From: JANNWF01 sp052390415
Lineage (GTDB): Bacteria; Pseudomonadota; Gammaproteobacteria; Xanthomonadales; Xanthomonadaceae
Assembly (NCBI GenBank): GCA_052390415.1
Contig: JBQTGY010000081.1
Location: 1 to 21,139 of the forward strand
Direction of reading: 5' to 3'
DNA length: 21,139 bases
Shown here: piece by piece, positions 1 through 7,984 of the stretch
How the letters are laid out: every line of letters starts with the position of its first letter
Numbering within the stretch: the stretch's first letter is position 1
Made by a program: the position numbers and the translations under genes
Notes under the pieces: generated by a model
Database searches by the model: none
Seen by the model: only the letters and a program-made list of their open reading frames with translations
What the model was told of the DNA's origin: nothing

Positions 1-569
1 CCGCCCGAGGTGAGCCTCGATTGGCCGCCCAGGTACTGGGTCTTTTGCGATCGGGCGGTTTCGACGCCGCCATCGACGCCCGGCGCGGTCTCGATCACGG
101 CGCCTGGGTGCCGTTGCGCTATCTGAAGCCGGACGCGGACGTACCGGTGCTGCAGGTCTCGCTACCGCAGGATATTGATGCGGCGGGTGCATTGCGACTC
201 GGACAGGCACTGGCACCGCTGCGCGAGGAAGGCGTGCTGGTGATCGGCTCGGGCAGCCTGACCCACAACCTGTTCGAGTTCCGCCAATCCAGCAACGACC
301 CGGAGTACGCGCAGACGTTCGCCGACTGGATCGCTGATGCGGTCGCGCGCGGCGACACTCAATCGCTGGTGGATTACCGCAAGCTCGCGCCACACGCGGT
401 GCGCGCCCATCCCACGGAGGAACACTTCCTGCCGCTGCTGGTGGCCGTCGGTGCAAGCATCGCCGGTGAGCCTCGCTGCCTCGTCGAGGGCGGTATGACC
501 TACGGCGTGCTGTCGATGGATTCGTTCGGCTTCGGGTTGCCGGCGCAAGACTCGGCGGTGGCGGCATGA
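1..569 (+). CDS. DODA-type extradiol ring-opening dioxygenase, 5' truncated by the window edge
   Basis: The reading frame is open from the first complete codon (position 3) with no stop, so the gene begins outside the window; only the C-terminal part, about 188 residues, is present. Family members are usually about 260 residues. The sequence matches the LigB/4,5-DOPA dioxygenase (YgiD-like) family: a GSGSLTHNL motif and a downstream HPTEEHFLPLLVA motif are characteristic of it. These enzymes use non-haem Fe(II), or Zn in some members, to open catechol-type rings such as DOPA or related phenols in the cytoplasm. The N-terminal metal-binding histidine cannot be checked here. The stop overlaps the start of the next gene as ATGA, so the two are probably co-translated. 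The family assignment is firm; the substrate is unknown. Confidence 0.88.
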   Translation, partial: ARGEPRLAAQVLGLLRSGGFDAAIDARRGLDHGAWVPLRYLKPDADVPVLQVSLPQDIDAAGALRLGQALAPLREEGVLVIGSGSLTHNLFEFRQSSNDPEYAQTFADWIADAVARGDTQSLVDYRKLAPHAVRAHPTEEHFLPLLVAVGASIAGEPRCLVEGGMTYGVLSMDSFGFGLPAQDSAVAA

Positions 570-1228
570 AAATGGAACTGCAAACTGGCAATGCCTTGGT
601 GTACCGAGCCTCAGCGGCACCTCCCGCGCCACGCCGGCTGCTGATCCTGTCGCATGGCGTCGGTGGCAATGAGATGAATCTCGCGCCGCTCGCAGCCCGG
701 GCGCCAGTGGACACGGTGGTCATACTTGTCCGCGCACCGCTGACGCTTGGCCAGGGACAGTTCGCGTGGTTCCCGGTCAGCTTCGGTGCGCATGGACCAC
801 GACCGGATCTCGAGGCAGCCGAGGACAGCCGGCAGCGACTGGCGCTGTTCGTGGCCGAGATGCAGGCGGCCTACGGTGTTGCACCCAACGCCACCGTGGT
901 CGCGGGCTTCAGCCAGGGCGGGATCATCAGCGCCAGCGTGGCGCTCACGCAGCCGGAAATCGTGGCAGGTTTCGGTGTGCTTGCCGGGCGGATCCTGCCG
1001 GAGATCGAGCCGCGCCTTGCCGATGGAGAGGCGCTTTCCCGTGTCCAGGGTTTCATCGGCCACGGGCGCGGCGACACCAAACTGCCGGTGGAATGGGCAC
1101 ATCGCGCGGACGCCTGGCTCACCGATCTCGGCGTCCCGCATGAAACCCGGCTCTACCCAGGCGACCACGGGATTCCGCAGCTGATGCAGGACGATTTGCT
1201 CGATTGGTTCCAACGCGTCACCGAATGA
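566..1228 (+). CDS. Phospholipase/carboxylesterase-type alpha/beta hydrolase
   Basis: A 220-residue alpha/beta hydrolase of the small serine carboxylesterase family (YpfH/acyl-protein thioesterase-like). Visible are the oxyanion-side motif SHGVGGNE (about residues 29-36), the nucleophile elbow GFSQGG with Ser116, the acid in GHGRGDTKLPVEWA (Asp170) and the catalytic histidine in GDHGIPQL (His201). The length is normal and all three catalytic residues are present, so an active cytoplasmic esterase is expected. The ATG start overlaps the stop of the preceding dioxygenase gene by ATGA, which suggests an operon and translational coupling. A dioxygenase paired with an esterase hints at turnover of aromatic or ester compounds, but that functional link is an inference. 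Confidence 0.9.
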   Translation: MKMELQTGNALVYRASAAPPAPRRLLILSHGVGGNEMNLAPLAARAPVDTVVILVRAPLTLGQGQFAWFPVSFGAHGPRPDLEAAEDSRQRLALFVAEMQAAYGVAPNATVVAGFSQGGIISASVALTQPEIVAGFGVLAGRILPEIEPRLADGEALSRVQGFIGHGRGDTKLPVEWAHRADAWLTDLGVPHETRLYPGDHGIPQLMQDDLLDWFQRVTE

Positions 1229-1645
1229 TGAACCTTCCGAACTCTGCCCTGGAGTTCGATTCGGATCGTCCGGCCGGTCGCTCCTCGACGAAGAAAGGGG
1301 CGAAGGTCTTTTCGATGAAGTTCAAATCGTAGTTTGACCCAGTTGGCTGATCGCACACCCAGCCCACACGCGACGCACTCCGTGGCTCGGCAACCCTACT
1401 TCACCCTAGCCCTCCCGCCTGCGAGCCGACCGACCTAGGAACGTTCTTTGTGCCGGGGCGAAAGCTTGAAGTTGAAGCATCCCGGGGTTTGGGCCGCAAC
1501 GCTCAAGTTCATGCGCTGGAGGCCCGACTCGAACCCTCACTCCTAGTCCGGACATCCGGGCTCGGCGATGCTGCGGCGGGGCTACAGGCAGGTTTTGCTC
1601 CATTGGTTGCTTTCGCTGCCGGTAGAAAGCGTGCCTTGGAATGAC
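1229..1645. other. Gene-free stretch between esterase and methyltransferase
   Basis: About 417 bases separate the convergent esterase and methyltransferase genes. I see no coding sequence with a family resemblance or a convincing ribosome binding site. A 7-bp perfect inverted repeat (CGAACTC at 1238-1244, GAGTTCG at 1252-1258, 7-base loop) follows the esterase stop directly. It could end transcription, but it is short and has no T tract. The rest looks like non-coding or decayed DNA. Confidence 0.5.
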
Positions 1646-2431
1646 CTACAGCCCGTCGGAGCGTCGGTGTAGATCAGACCCTGGGCGATTCACCCCGGCG
1701 ATAACCACGAAGTCCATGGAAACCTGGCGCAACTCGTCGGTACCCCAGATGTTGCGTACCTCTCTGAGGCTGGACTCGAAGAACCGGGCGCCACTCGACT
1801 GCATACAGAGACGAGTGGCTGACCAGCTATGCAGATAGCTGAAGAACTGGTCCACCGACCAGTCCATGGAGAGCTCGATGCGTGGGACCTCGATGCGTTC
1901 CAGAGGAAACGGCACCTCCGCATAGCCATCCCAAAGCAGTTGGTTCTGGCTAGCCCAGTACGGACGAACCACGGACAGGAAGCTCTGCTCCAGGAGCGCG
2001 TCGACCGCCGGGTCGACATGCGGCCAACTGTATCCCCAGGCGCAGAAGACGCCTGCCGGCTTCATCACGCGCATGACCTCCGGCCAGAACCGGGCGTGGT
2101 CGAACCAATGCAGTGCCTGCGCCACGCAGACCGCATCGAAGGAGTGATCCGGAAAGCTCGTCTTCTCAGCCGGCTGCACGGAAAACGTGACGCCCTCGCA
2201 GACCGGAGCCTTCTCGATCTGCGACCTGCTGATGTCGGTCGCCTGCACTTCGTCGAAGTAGCTTCGGAGGTCGATCGCGGCCTGCCCGTTGCCGCACCCG
2301 GCATCCCAGACCCTGTGCTGGGCAGGACAGACGCTCTTGAGCCACCGATACAGCGTTGCCGGATACCGCGGCCTCGCATGCGAGTAGAGGTCCGCGTGGT
2401 CATCGAACAGAGTACGGATACTCACCTCCAT
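1646..2431 (-). CDS. Class I SAM-dependent methyltransferase
   Basis: A 261-residue protein with the Rossmann-type SAM-binding fold. Motif I is VWDAGCGNGQ (about residues 41-50), the acidic residue ending strand 2 lies in VQATDIS (about 62-68), and the motif SFDAVCVAQALHWFD (about 97-111) is typical of the methyltransferase-11/UbiE-like group. The reading frame is open further upstream, but that extension is Ser-rich, overlaps the preceding gene and has no family similarity. The start is the ATG at 2431 or, two codons further in, a GTG at 2425; the GGGGG Shine-Dalgarno stretch is better spaced for the GTG. The gene lies 31 bases downstream of the quinone-reductase gene on the same strand, so they are likely one transcript. 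The methyl acceptor is not predictable. Confidence 0.87.
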   Translation of the reverse strand: MEVSIRTLFDDHADLYSHARPRYPATLYRWLKSVCPAQHRVWDAGCGNGQAAIDLRSYFDEVQATDISRSQIEKAPVCEGVTFSVQPAEKTSFPDHSFDAVCVAQALHWFDHARFWPEVMRVMKPAGVFCAWGYSWPHVDPAVDALLEQSFLSVVRPYWASQNQLLWDGYAEVPFPLERIEVPRIELSMDWSVDQFFSYLHSWSATRLCMQSSGARFFESSLREVRNIWGTDELRQVSMDFVVIAGVNRPGSDLHRRSDGL

Positions 2432-2462
2432 CTCCCCCTTTACGAATCCGATGGGCCGGGTG

Positions 2463-3449
2463 CTAGCCGATGTCGATGACGAGCTTGCCGAGTGCCTTGC
2501 CGGCTTCGAGCTTGGCGTGCGCATCGCTCAGTCGGTCGAGCGTGAACTCCTCAGGGTCGATGAGCGGCTTCAACTGCCCTCCGTCTACAAGCGCGGCCAC
2601 CTCCTGCATGATCTTTCCATGGGCTTCCCGGCCGATGTCGTGAATCAGCGGTATCAGCATGAAGACGACATGCAGCGACAGGCCCTTGAGCATCATCGGC
2701 GAAAGGTTGGCCTCATCGCGCGCGACGATGGTGACCACCTGGCCGTTGAAGCGGGCCGCGGCGAAGGAGGGCGCGAGATCATTGCCGCCCGTCGCATCGA
2801 ACACCACATCGAAGCCGCGCCCCTGGGTCAGTCGCTCGGTGTAGGCCTCGACGGATTCATCGCGATAGTTGATCGTTTCGTCTGCTCCCAAAGCTTTCGC
2901 GATTCGCGCCTTCTCCGCGGATGAGACCGTGGCGAACACGCGCGCGCCGCGCGCCTTCGCCATCTGGATCGCGACATGCCCCACGCCGCCGGTGCCGCCG
3001 TGGACCAGCACCGTGTTTCCGCTGGTCACGCCCGCGCGCTCGATGCCTTCCCATGCGGTGATCGCGACCAGGGGCAATGCGGCCGCATCACGCAATGGAA
3101 TCGCTCGCGGCGCGTTGGCAAGGAGGCGCGCGTCCGCGGCGATGAGCTCGGCATAGCTGCCGCCGCTTCCTCGCACGCCGCCAGCGCAGCCGAAGACCTT
3201 GTCGCCCGGTGCGAGGTGGGTCACGCCTTCGCCGACTGCAACCACGGTGCCGGCCACATCGCAGCCGAGCACGGCGGGCAACTCGGGCGCGAAAGGAGAT
3301 CCCTTGCGCCGCATCTTCCAGTCTGCAGGATTGACGCTCGTTGCGGCGAGCCGGACGACCACCTCGCCCGACCTCGCCACGGGATCGGGAAGCTCTGCCG
3401 ATTCGAATACCGTGGGCTCGCCGAACGAACGGATGATCTGTGCGCGCAT
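2463..3449 (-). CDS. MDR-family NADPH:quinone reductase / alcohol dehydrogenase-like oxidoreductase
   Basis: A 328-residue medium-chain dehydrogenase/reductase. The N-terminal GroES-like domain includes SVNPADWKMR (about 38-47) and LPAVLGCDVAGTVVAVGEGV (about 57-76). The nucleotide-binding site is VLVHGGTGGVGHVAIQMAK (about 147-165). The cysteines and histidine of zinc-dependent alcohol dehydrogenases are absent, so this belongs to the zinc-free quinone-oxidoreductase branch, which uses NADPH to reduce quinones or enones. The ATG at 3449 is chosen because it begins the conserved MRAQIIRSFGEP segment and has AGGAG six to seven bases upstream. The longer open frame to 3776 is Arg-rich and runs antisense into the neighbouring gene. 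First gene of a probable two-gene operon with the methyltransferase. Confidence 0.9.
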   Translation of the reverse strand: MRAQIIRSFGEPTVFESAELPDPVARSGEVVVRLAATSVNPADWKMRRKGSPFAPELPAVLGCDVAGTVVAVGEGVTHLAPGDKVFGCAGGVRGSGGSYAELIAADARLLANAPRAIPLRDAAALPLVAITAWEGIERAGVTSGNTVLVHGGTGGVGHVAIQMAKARGARVFATVSSAEKARIAKALGADETINYRDESVEAYTERLTQGRGFDVVFDATGGNDLAPSFAAARFNGQVVTIVARDEANLSPMMLKGLSLHVVFMLIPLIHDIGREAHGKIMQEVAALVDGGQLKPLIDPEEFTLDRLSDAHAKLEAGKALGKLVIDIG

Positions 3450-3588
3450 GTTGTGCTCCTTGAGACGTGCTGGCCTTTGGCCGAGGACGTTGATGTCTTT
3501 GCTGGCATTGAATCGCTGGAGGTCGCTGGAAGGCCGCGTCAGTGCGGCAGGCCTCGCGCCCGGTACGTGGGCGGAGACGCCAGCCCGC

Positions 3589-4314
3589 TCAGGTTGGCGC
3601 AGCCACGGCATCGGCCAGTTGTCGCAGCAAGGCGCCGCCATCGCCGCGCCACGCGCTGCCATGCATGCAGGCCAGCGTGCGCGGCTGCTGCGCAGCGAGG
3701 CGTAGCAAGGTCGCTCGGGTCTGCGGTGCGTGCGCGTAGTAGTCCATCGGGCGGCGGAAGGCTTCGCTCGGGCCAAGGATGTCCTCCTCGGTCAAAGCCT
3801 TCGCGGACGCTCCCGGCTGGGTGAACAGGTCGCCGCAGAACAGCGTCGCGCTGCCGAGGTCCATCAGCAGGCCGGCGTCCCATCCGTGCGGCACATGCGG
3901 CGTGTCGAACCACTGCAGCGTGTGCAGACCCGTCACCAGCCGTTCGCCATCGGCCAGCGCACGCGGCGGTCGGTCGGCAAGGTCGCTGACCGAGACCATG
4001 GCGCCGATCTGCGAGCAAACGGGCAAGGCCGCAGGCGCCGCCGCGAGCAGCGGGTTCAGCGCACCGCACTCGTCGGCTTCGACATGCGAGAACGCGATCC
4101 AGCGCAAGCGCTCGATCGGCATCAACCGGCGGATCGCCGCCGAGACGCCATCGAACAGGGCGCGCGGCCCGGTATGGAACAGCAACGGCTCGTCGTCCAG
4201 CAGCAGATACTGGTTGAAGCTGAAATGCTCGCCGTCGGGCAGGGCGACCGGCGTGTGGAGGCGATAAATCCCCTCGGCGATTTCGTCGACACGTGGGGTC
4301 AGGTCGGCGGTCAT
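3589..4314 (-). CDS. Metallo-beta-lactamase-fold hydrolase with flavodiiron-type HxExD motif
   Basis: A 241-residue single-domain MBL-fold protein. The metal motif is SHVEADECG, with His77, Glu79 and Asp81. This resembles the HxExD signature of flavodiiron/oxygen-binding diiron proteins rather than the HxHxDH of zinc hydrolases. Further likely ligands are His140/His143 in TPHVPHGWD, Asp162 in LFCGDLF and His218 in CMHGSAW. No flavodoxin or rubredoxin domain is attached. The ATG at 4314 has AGGAG a few bases upstream and overlaps the stop of the preceding SDR gene as ATGA, so translation is coupled. Third gene of the SnoaL-SDR-MBL operon. Metal content (Fe or Zn) and substrate cannot be told from sequence; a diiron centre is an inference from the motif. 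Confidence 0.88.
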   Translation of the reverse strand: MTADLTPRVDEIAEGIYRLHTPVALPDGEHFSFNQYLLLDDEPLLFHTGPRALFDGVSAAIRRLMPIERLRWIAFSHVEADECGALNPLLAAAPAALPVCSQIGAMVSVSDLADRPPRALADGERLVTGLHTLQWFDTPHVPHGWDAGLLMDLGSATLFCGDLFTQPGASAKALTEEDILGPSEAFRRPMDYYAHAPQTRATLLRLAAQQPRTLACMHGSAWRGDGGALLRQLADAVAAPT

Positions 4315-5252
4315 GGCAGTTCTCCTGGCGATGGAAGGGACGGCGAAGGCCGGCCGTCGCGGCGGTGGGTTGCGTTTGCGCCGCTCGTCGGACCGACCCA
4401 GGGTTCCTCGGCCACGCCGTCGCGCCACGACGCATGACGCGGTGCCCAGCCCAGGCGCAGGCGCGCCGGCGCGTTCGAAACCCTGACCGACGGCAGCACC
4501 GATTCGGGCGCGGAAGCTGACGCGACGCGGGCGCCCGCCGTTGCGGCGAGACCGCGAATCAGCTCGCCCCAGCGCAGCGGCGCATCGTCCACGACCGCGA
4601 TCACACCCGACCCGGACGGGCGCGCGACGGTGGCGGCGACGATCGCCGCGGCCATGTCGTCGACATGGATCAGGCTGACGAAGGCGAGGCCGTCGCCCGG
4701 CACGCGCCACTCGCCGCTCCGTGCCGACGTTGCCCACGCCTGCGACAGCGCCGTGCCCGGTCCGTAGTAGAGCCCGCCACGCAGCACGAGGGCAGTCGGG
4801 CCGTAGTCGGCAGCATGCCGTTCAAGCGCGCGCGCCGAGCGCAGGAACGGCCGGTCGGCCAGCGGCTCGTCGCCGCGGCACCAGGCATCCTCGAAAGGCG
4901 CCGCGATGAAGGCTACGCTTTGCAGCACGACGCGACCGACGCCACGCTGCCGGCAGGCCTGCAGCAGGTGGGCCGTGCCGCCATCCCTTAGCGCATCGTT
5001 GCGCGCCCAGTCGATGCGACCATCGGCCGCGGGTCGCAGCGCAGTTGCGAGATGCAGCGCGACGTCGCAGCCATCGAGCCAGTGCGCCAGCGAGTCGGGC
5101 GCGCTCAGGTCGCCGACGAAGCTGTCTTGATGGGTCTCGCTCGGCCGGCGCACCAGCACGCGCACGTGATGCCGAGCCGCACGCAAGCGTTGCGCGACGC
5201 GCCGGCCGAGCACCCCGGTGCCGCCGGCCAGGGCAATCGTCAGACCATCCAC
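4311..5252 (-). CDS. NAD(P)-dependent epimerase/dehydratase-like (extended SDR) protein with atypical active site
   Basis: A protein of about 313 residues with an SDR Rossmann fold. The dinucleotide motif AGGTGVLG lies at residues 9-16, followed by the acidic GDLS segment (47-50), HLATALRP (67-74) and VLQSVAF with the usual serine (Ser112). In most extended SDRs the next motif is YxxxK. Here the aligned stretch reads PFLRSARALER, with Phe136 and Ala140 in place of the Tyr and Lys, so classical SDR chemistry is doubtful. The GTG start at 5252 sits just before the Rossmann strand and overlaps the end of the upstream SnoaL-like gene by 13 bases; its ribosome binding site is weak, which fits translational coupling. 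The stop overlaps the MBL start by ATGA. Sugar epimerase, NmrA-like redox sensor or isomerase are all possible. Confidence 0.82.
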   Translation of the reverse strand: MDGLTIALAGGTGVLGRRVAQRLRAARHHVRVLVRRPSETHQDSFVGDLSAPDSLAHWLDGCDVALHLATALRPAADGRIDWARNDALRDGGTAHLLQACRQRGVGRVVLQSVAFIAAPFEDAWCRGDEPLADRPFLRSARALERHAADYGPTALVLRGGLYYGPGTALSQAWATSARSGEWRVPGDGLAFVSLIHVDDMAAAIVAATVARPSGSGVIAVVDDAPLRWGELIRGLAATAGARVASASAPESVLPSVRVSNAPARLRLGWAPRHASWRDGVAEEPWVGPTSGANATHRRDGRPSPSLPSPGELP

Positions 5253-5674
5253 GCCGGAGCCCCGCCAAGCTGCCGCGCAAGCGTCGCGCGATCGTAGAAG
5301 AAGCGTTCGCCGGCCATCAGCCGGTCGCGGAACTCGATTACCACCACGAAGCGGAAGTCGACGTCGCGGTGGGTCGGCGCCAGGCCCTGGAAGGGGCCAA
5401 GGTGGCGGCCGACGAAGCGGCCCTCGGCGATGACCGTGCCGTCCCCGGCCCAGTGCAAGGCACCCGATTCGCCCTCGCGAAACTGCAGCCCGAACGCGTC
5501 CCACCATTGGCGGTAGTAGCGCGCGGCGCCCTCGTGTCCCTGCCAGACCTGGCCGAACGCCACGTCCTCGAACCGGCAGTCCGGGTGCAGTGTCGCCAGC
5601 GTGCCTTCGAGGTCGTGAGCGTTTTCTGCCTCCACATGGCGACTCAGCAGCGCGCCGATTTCTGCGTGATCCAT
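5240..5674 (-). CDS. SnoaL-like / NTF2-fold polyketide-cyclase family protein
   Basis: A 144-residue protein of NTF2-like fold. The opening helix carries HVEAENAHDLEGTLATLHPD, followed by the strand-helix pattern FEDVAFGQVWQGHEGAARYYRQWWDAF. This is typical of SnoaL-like ester-cyclase/nuclear-transport-factor-2 superfamily proteins, which bind or isomerise small hydrophobic molecules. The ATG at 5674 has a clear GAGGAGT Shine-Dalgarno sequence about six bases upstream; the longer open frame beyond it is antisense to the MocR gene. It is the first gene of the minus-strand operon with the SDR and MBL genes and faces a divergent MocR regulator across 66 bases. Family is clear, substrate is not. 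Confidence 0.87.
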   Translation of the reverse strand: MDHAEIGALLSRHVEAENAHDLEGTLATLHPDCRFEDVAFGQVWQGHEGAARYYRQWWDAFGLQFREGESGALHWAGDGTVIAEGRFVGRHLGPFQGLAPTHRDVDFRFVVVIEFRDRLMAGERFFYDRATLARQLGGAPAWMV

Positions 5675-5740
5675 GTACCGACTCCTCAGTTTCGTGCGAG
5701 CATCGTGCCGCCCCACCGGTCCAAGCAGTAGATCCGCTTC

Positions 5741-7240
5741 ATGAGCAATCGATTGGTCCAGTTGGTCCGGACGCCCTGGCTGGCGACCCTTCCGCAGCGG
5801 CAGGCTGACGAGCCGCTTCAGCGCTGGATCTACCGTGGGCTCCGTGGCGCGATCATCGATGGCCGCCTCGGCCCGGGCGCGGCGGTACCGTCGAGCCGTG
5901 GGCTTGCCGCGAGCCTCGGAGTTTCGCGAGGAACCGTGGTCATTGCCTACCAGCAGCTCATCGCCGAGGGCTACCTGGAGGCGCGACCCGGCGCGGGCAT
6001 GCGGGTGTCCACCCAGGTGCCCGACACCCTGCTGTCGCCAGGCCGGGCAGCGCGCGCCGAAGTCGTACCGCCCCCCTCCGCGCCACGTCCCGTCTTCAGC
6101 CCCTTTCTTGGCAGCTTGCCGACCTCCGCCTTTGCACCGCATCGCTGCGAGACCCGCTCGCTACCTTTCGACCTGCTTCGCCGCCTGCATAGCCGCCTGC
6201 TGCGGCGTAGCAACCGATGGCTGTTCGAGGACGGCCCGGCGGCCGGCTTGCCGGCGCTGCGCCAGGCGATCGCCGAGCATCTGACCGAGGCCCGTGGGCT
6301 GACCGTCGACCGCGAGCAGGTGCTGGTGGTCTCCAGCATGCAGCAGGCGCTGGACATCGCCCTGCGCGTGCTCAGCAAGCCCGGCGAATCGGTCTGGCTC
6401 GAGGACCCGGGCTATCCCGGCGCACGCCACCTCGTCCAGCTGAGCGGACGCGTTCCGGTGTTCGTGCCGGTCGATGCCGAAGGGCTGCAGGTCGATGCCG
6501 GCATCGCGCAGGCACCGCAGGCCAGGCTCGCCTACGTCACGCCGAGCCGGCAGGCGCCGCTCGGCGTCGCGATGTCGCCGTTGCGGCGAGCGCAGCTGCT
6601 GGCCTGGGCCAGGCGCCACTCGGCAATGGTGTTCGAGGACGACTACGACAGTGAGTACCGATACCGCTCGCGGCCGGTGCCCCCGCTCGCAGCCGAGGAC
6701 CCGGAGCGGGTATGGCTCGCCGGCAGTTTCGGCAAGCTGCTGTATCCGGGTCTGCGTATCTCGTACCTGGTGTGCCCGCCGGGCTGGACCGACATGTTTG
6801 CTGCCACCCTGTCGCTGGCAGCGCGCCACCCCAACCTGCTCACCCAGGCGGTGCTCGCCACCTTCATCGCGGAAGGTCACTTCGGGCGCCATGTTCGGCG
6901 CATGCGCCGGGTCTATGTCGAGCGCGCGGCTGCGCTCGAGGATCGGGCGCGGCGTCTCTGGGCCGGGCTGCTCGAGCTGCCCGCGATGCAGGCCGGCCTT
7001 GACGTGACCGGCCAGATCGCCTTCGCCTGTGCCGACCGCGACGCCGCGCTCAGCCTGCGCGCGCACGGTGTCGCCAGCCTGCCGCTGAGTGGCTATTGCG
7101 CGGCGTCAAGCCTGCCGCCGGGACTCGTGCTCGGCTTCGGCGCGGTCGACGAAGCAGAGCTGGATCGTGCCGCGCCGCAGGTCGCGCGTGCGCTTGAGGC
7201 GATGCGGATCCGAGGCAATCAAAGCGGGGCGGAAAGGTGA
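5741..7240 (+). CDS. MocR/PdxR-family transcriptional regulator (GntR wHTH fused to aminotransferase domain)
   Basis: A 499-residue MocR-type regulator. The N-terminal GntR winged helix is clear at about residues 23-90 (LQRWIYRGLRGAIIDGRL, then LAASLGVSRGTVVIAYQQL and GYLEARPGAGMRV). The rest is a fold-type I aminotransferase domain. FEDDYDSEYRYRS (about 298-310) contains the aspartate that contacts the PLP ring nitrogen, and GSFGKLLYPGLRISYLV carries Lys332, the expected PLP Schiff-base lysine. The segment YVTPSRQAPLGVAMS matches the family's VTPSHQxPxG motif with Arg in place of His. Such proteins sense PLP or PLP-amino-acid adducts and often control the divergent neighbour. Here the divergent neighbour is the SnoaL-SDR-MBL operon, the most likely target. 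The ribosome binding site before the ATG is weak. Confidence 0.93.
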   Translation: MSNRLVQLVRTPWLATLPQRQADEPLQRWIYRGLRGAIIDGRLGPGAAVPSSRGLAASLGVSRGTVVIAYQQLIAEGYLEARPGAGMRVSTQVPDTLLSPGRAARAEVVPPPSAPRPVFSPFLGSLPTSAFAPHRCETRSLPFDLLRRLHSRLLRRSNRWLFEDGPAAGLPALRQAIAEHLTEARGLTVDREQVLVVSSMQQALDIALRVLSKPGESVWLEDPGYPGARHLVQLSGRVPVFVPVDAEGLQVDAGIAQAPQARLAYVTPSRQAPLGVAMSPLRRAQLLAWARRHSAMVFEDDYDSEYRYRSRPVPPLAAEDPERVWLAGSFGKLLYPGLRISYLVCPPGWTDMFAATLSLAARHPNLLTQAVLATFIAEGHFGRHVRRMRRVYVERAAALEDRARRLWAGLLELPAMQAGLDVTGQIAFACADRDAALSLRAHGVASLPLSGYCAASSLPPGLVLGFGAVDEAELDRAAPQVARALEAMRIRGNQSGAER

Positions 7241-7417
7241 GCGGTTCAGAGACGTCGTCGAACTCCCGCGCCACGAAGGCGTGGGCCGAGATTTTCGCCG
7301 AAGCCGTTGGATGGCATGGCGGGGGCCGACCCGGAGGGCGGCTTCACTGTCGCCGCGCGATCCGATAGATTCCGCCGCGTTTGCCCTGAGTCGAACATCA
7401 AGCTGCAGGTGATGGCC

Positions 7418-7858
7418 ATGAATCTATCGCTCCGACCCGCTCGATCAGACGAGATGGCAGCATCCGAGTTGCTGAGTCGACTCAACATGGCCAGCTATCG
7501 CAGTTCACGTGGCGTGTCCTGGGACCCCGAACGGTTCCGCGCCAGCTGGCTCGAATTCGAGAACATTGCGATCGTCGACGGTCAGAAGTGTTGTGGCTTC
7601 ATTCGGCTGCTCACGGAGGGCGAGACGCTGGAGATCCGAGACCTGCAGATCGATCCCGGGTTGCAGGGACAGGGCATCGGTTCCTGGGCGATATCGCAAG
7701 TCAAGGCCATGGCTGCTGCGCGTGGCTACCGCGCAGTCCGGCTGCGTGTCTTTCCCGAGAATCCTGCGATGAATCTGTACACGAGGCTTGGCTTCAGCGT
7801 GGATCGCGACGACGGCGGCTTGTTGCACATGAACTGCCCCATTCCGCAGAGCGGGTGA
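7418..7858 (+). CDS. GNAT-family N-acetyltransferase
   Basis: A 146-residue GNAT acetyltransferase. It has a typical N-terminal strand (LSLRPARSDEM), motif A LEIRDLQIDPGLQGQGIGSWAI with the Q/R-x-x-G-x-G/A-type acetyl-CoA pyrophosphate loop QGQGIG, and motif B FPENPAMNLYTRLGF with the conserved Asn and Tyr. The start is set at the ATG at 7418 because AGGTGA ends five bases before it; the ATG at 7412 overlaps that sequence. Transfer of an acetyl group from acetyl-CoA to a small-molecule or protein amine is expected; the acceptor is unknown. It stands alone on the plus strand and converges with the large recombinase gene 126 bases away. Confidence 0.9.
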   Translation: MNLSLRPARSDEMAASELLSRLNMASYRSSRGVSWDPERFRASWLEFENIAIVDGQKCCGFIRLLTEGETLEIRDLQIDPGLQGQGIGSWAISQVKAMAAARGYRAVRLRVFPENPAMNLYTRLGFSVDRDDGGLLHMNCPIPQSG

Positions 7859-7984
7859 GTCGCCCATACCTTTGCATGCGCCTTGCAGCCGCGATGCTCA
7901 GTTGCGGGCACTATGGTTCGAAGCGGCATGATCTCGTTTGAGGAAGGTGGTCGAGGCTATCGGCGATCGATGGTCACTCTGCTG

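Noticed and set aside
1238..1258. Intrinsic terminator after the esterase gene
   Set aside because: Only a 7-bp stem and no T tract follows.
1450..1644. Short open frame in the 1229-1645 gap
   Set aside because: No ribosome binding site, low-complexity composition and no recognisable similarity.
3533..3548. GCCGC/GCGGC hairpin as terminator of the SDR/MBL operon
   Set aside because: Five base pairs only and no T tract on the relevant strand.
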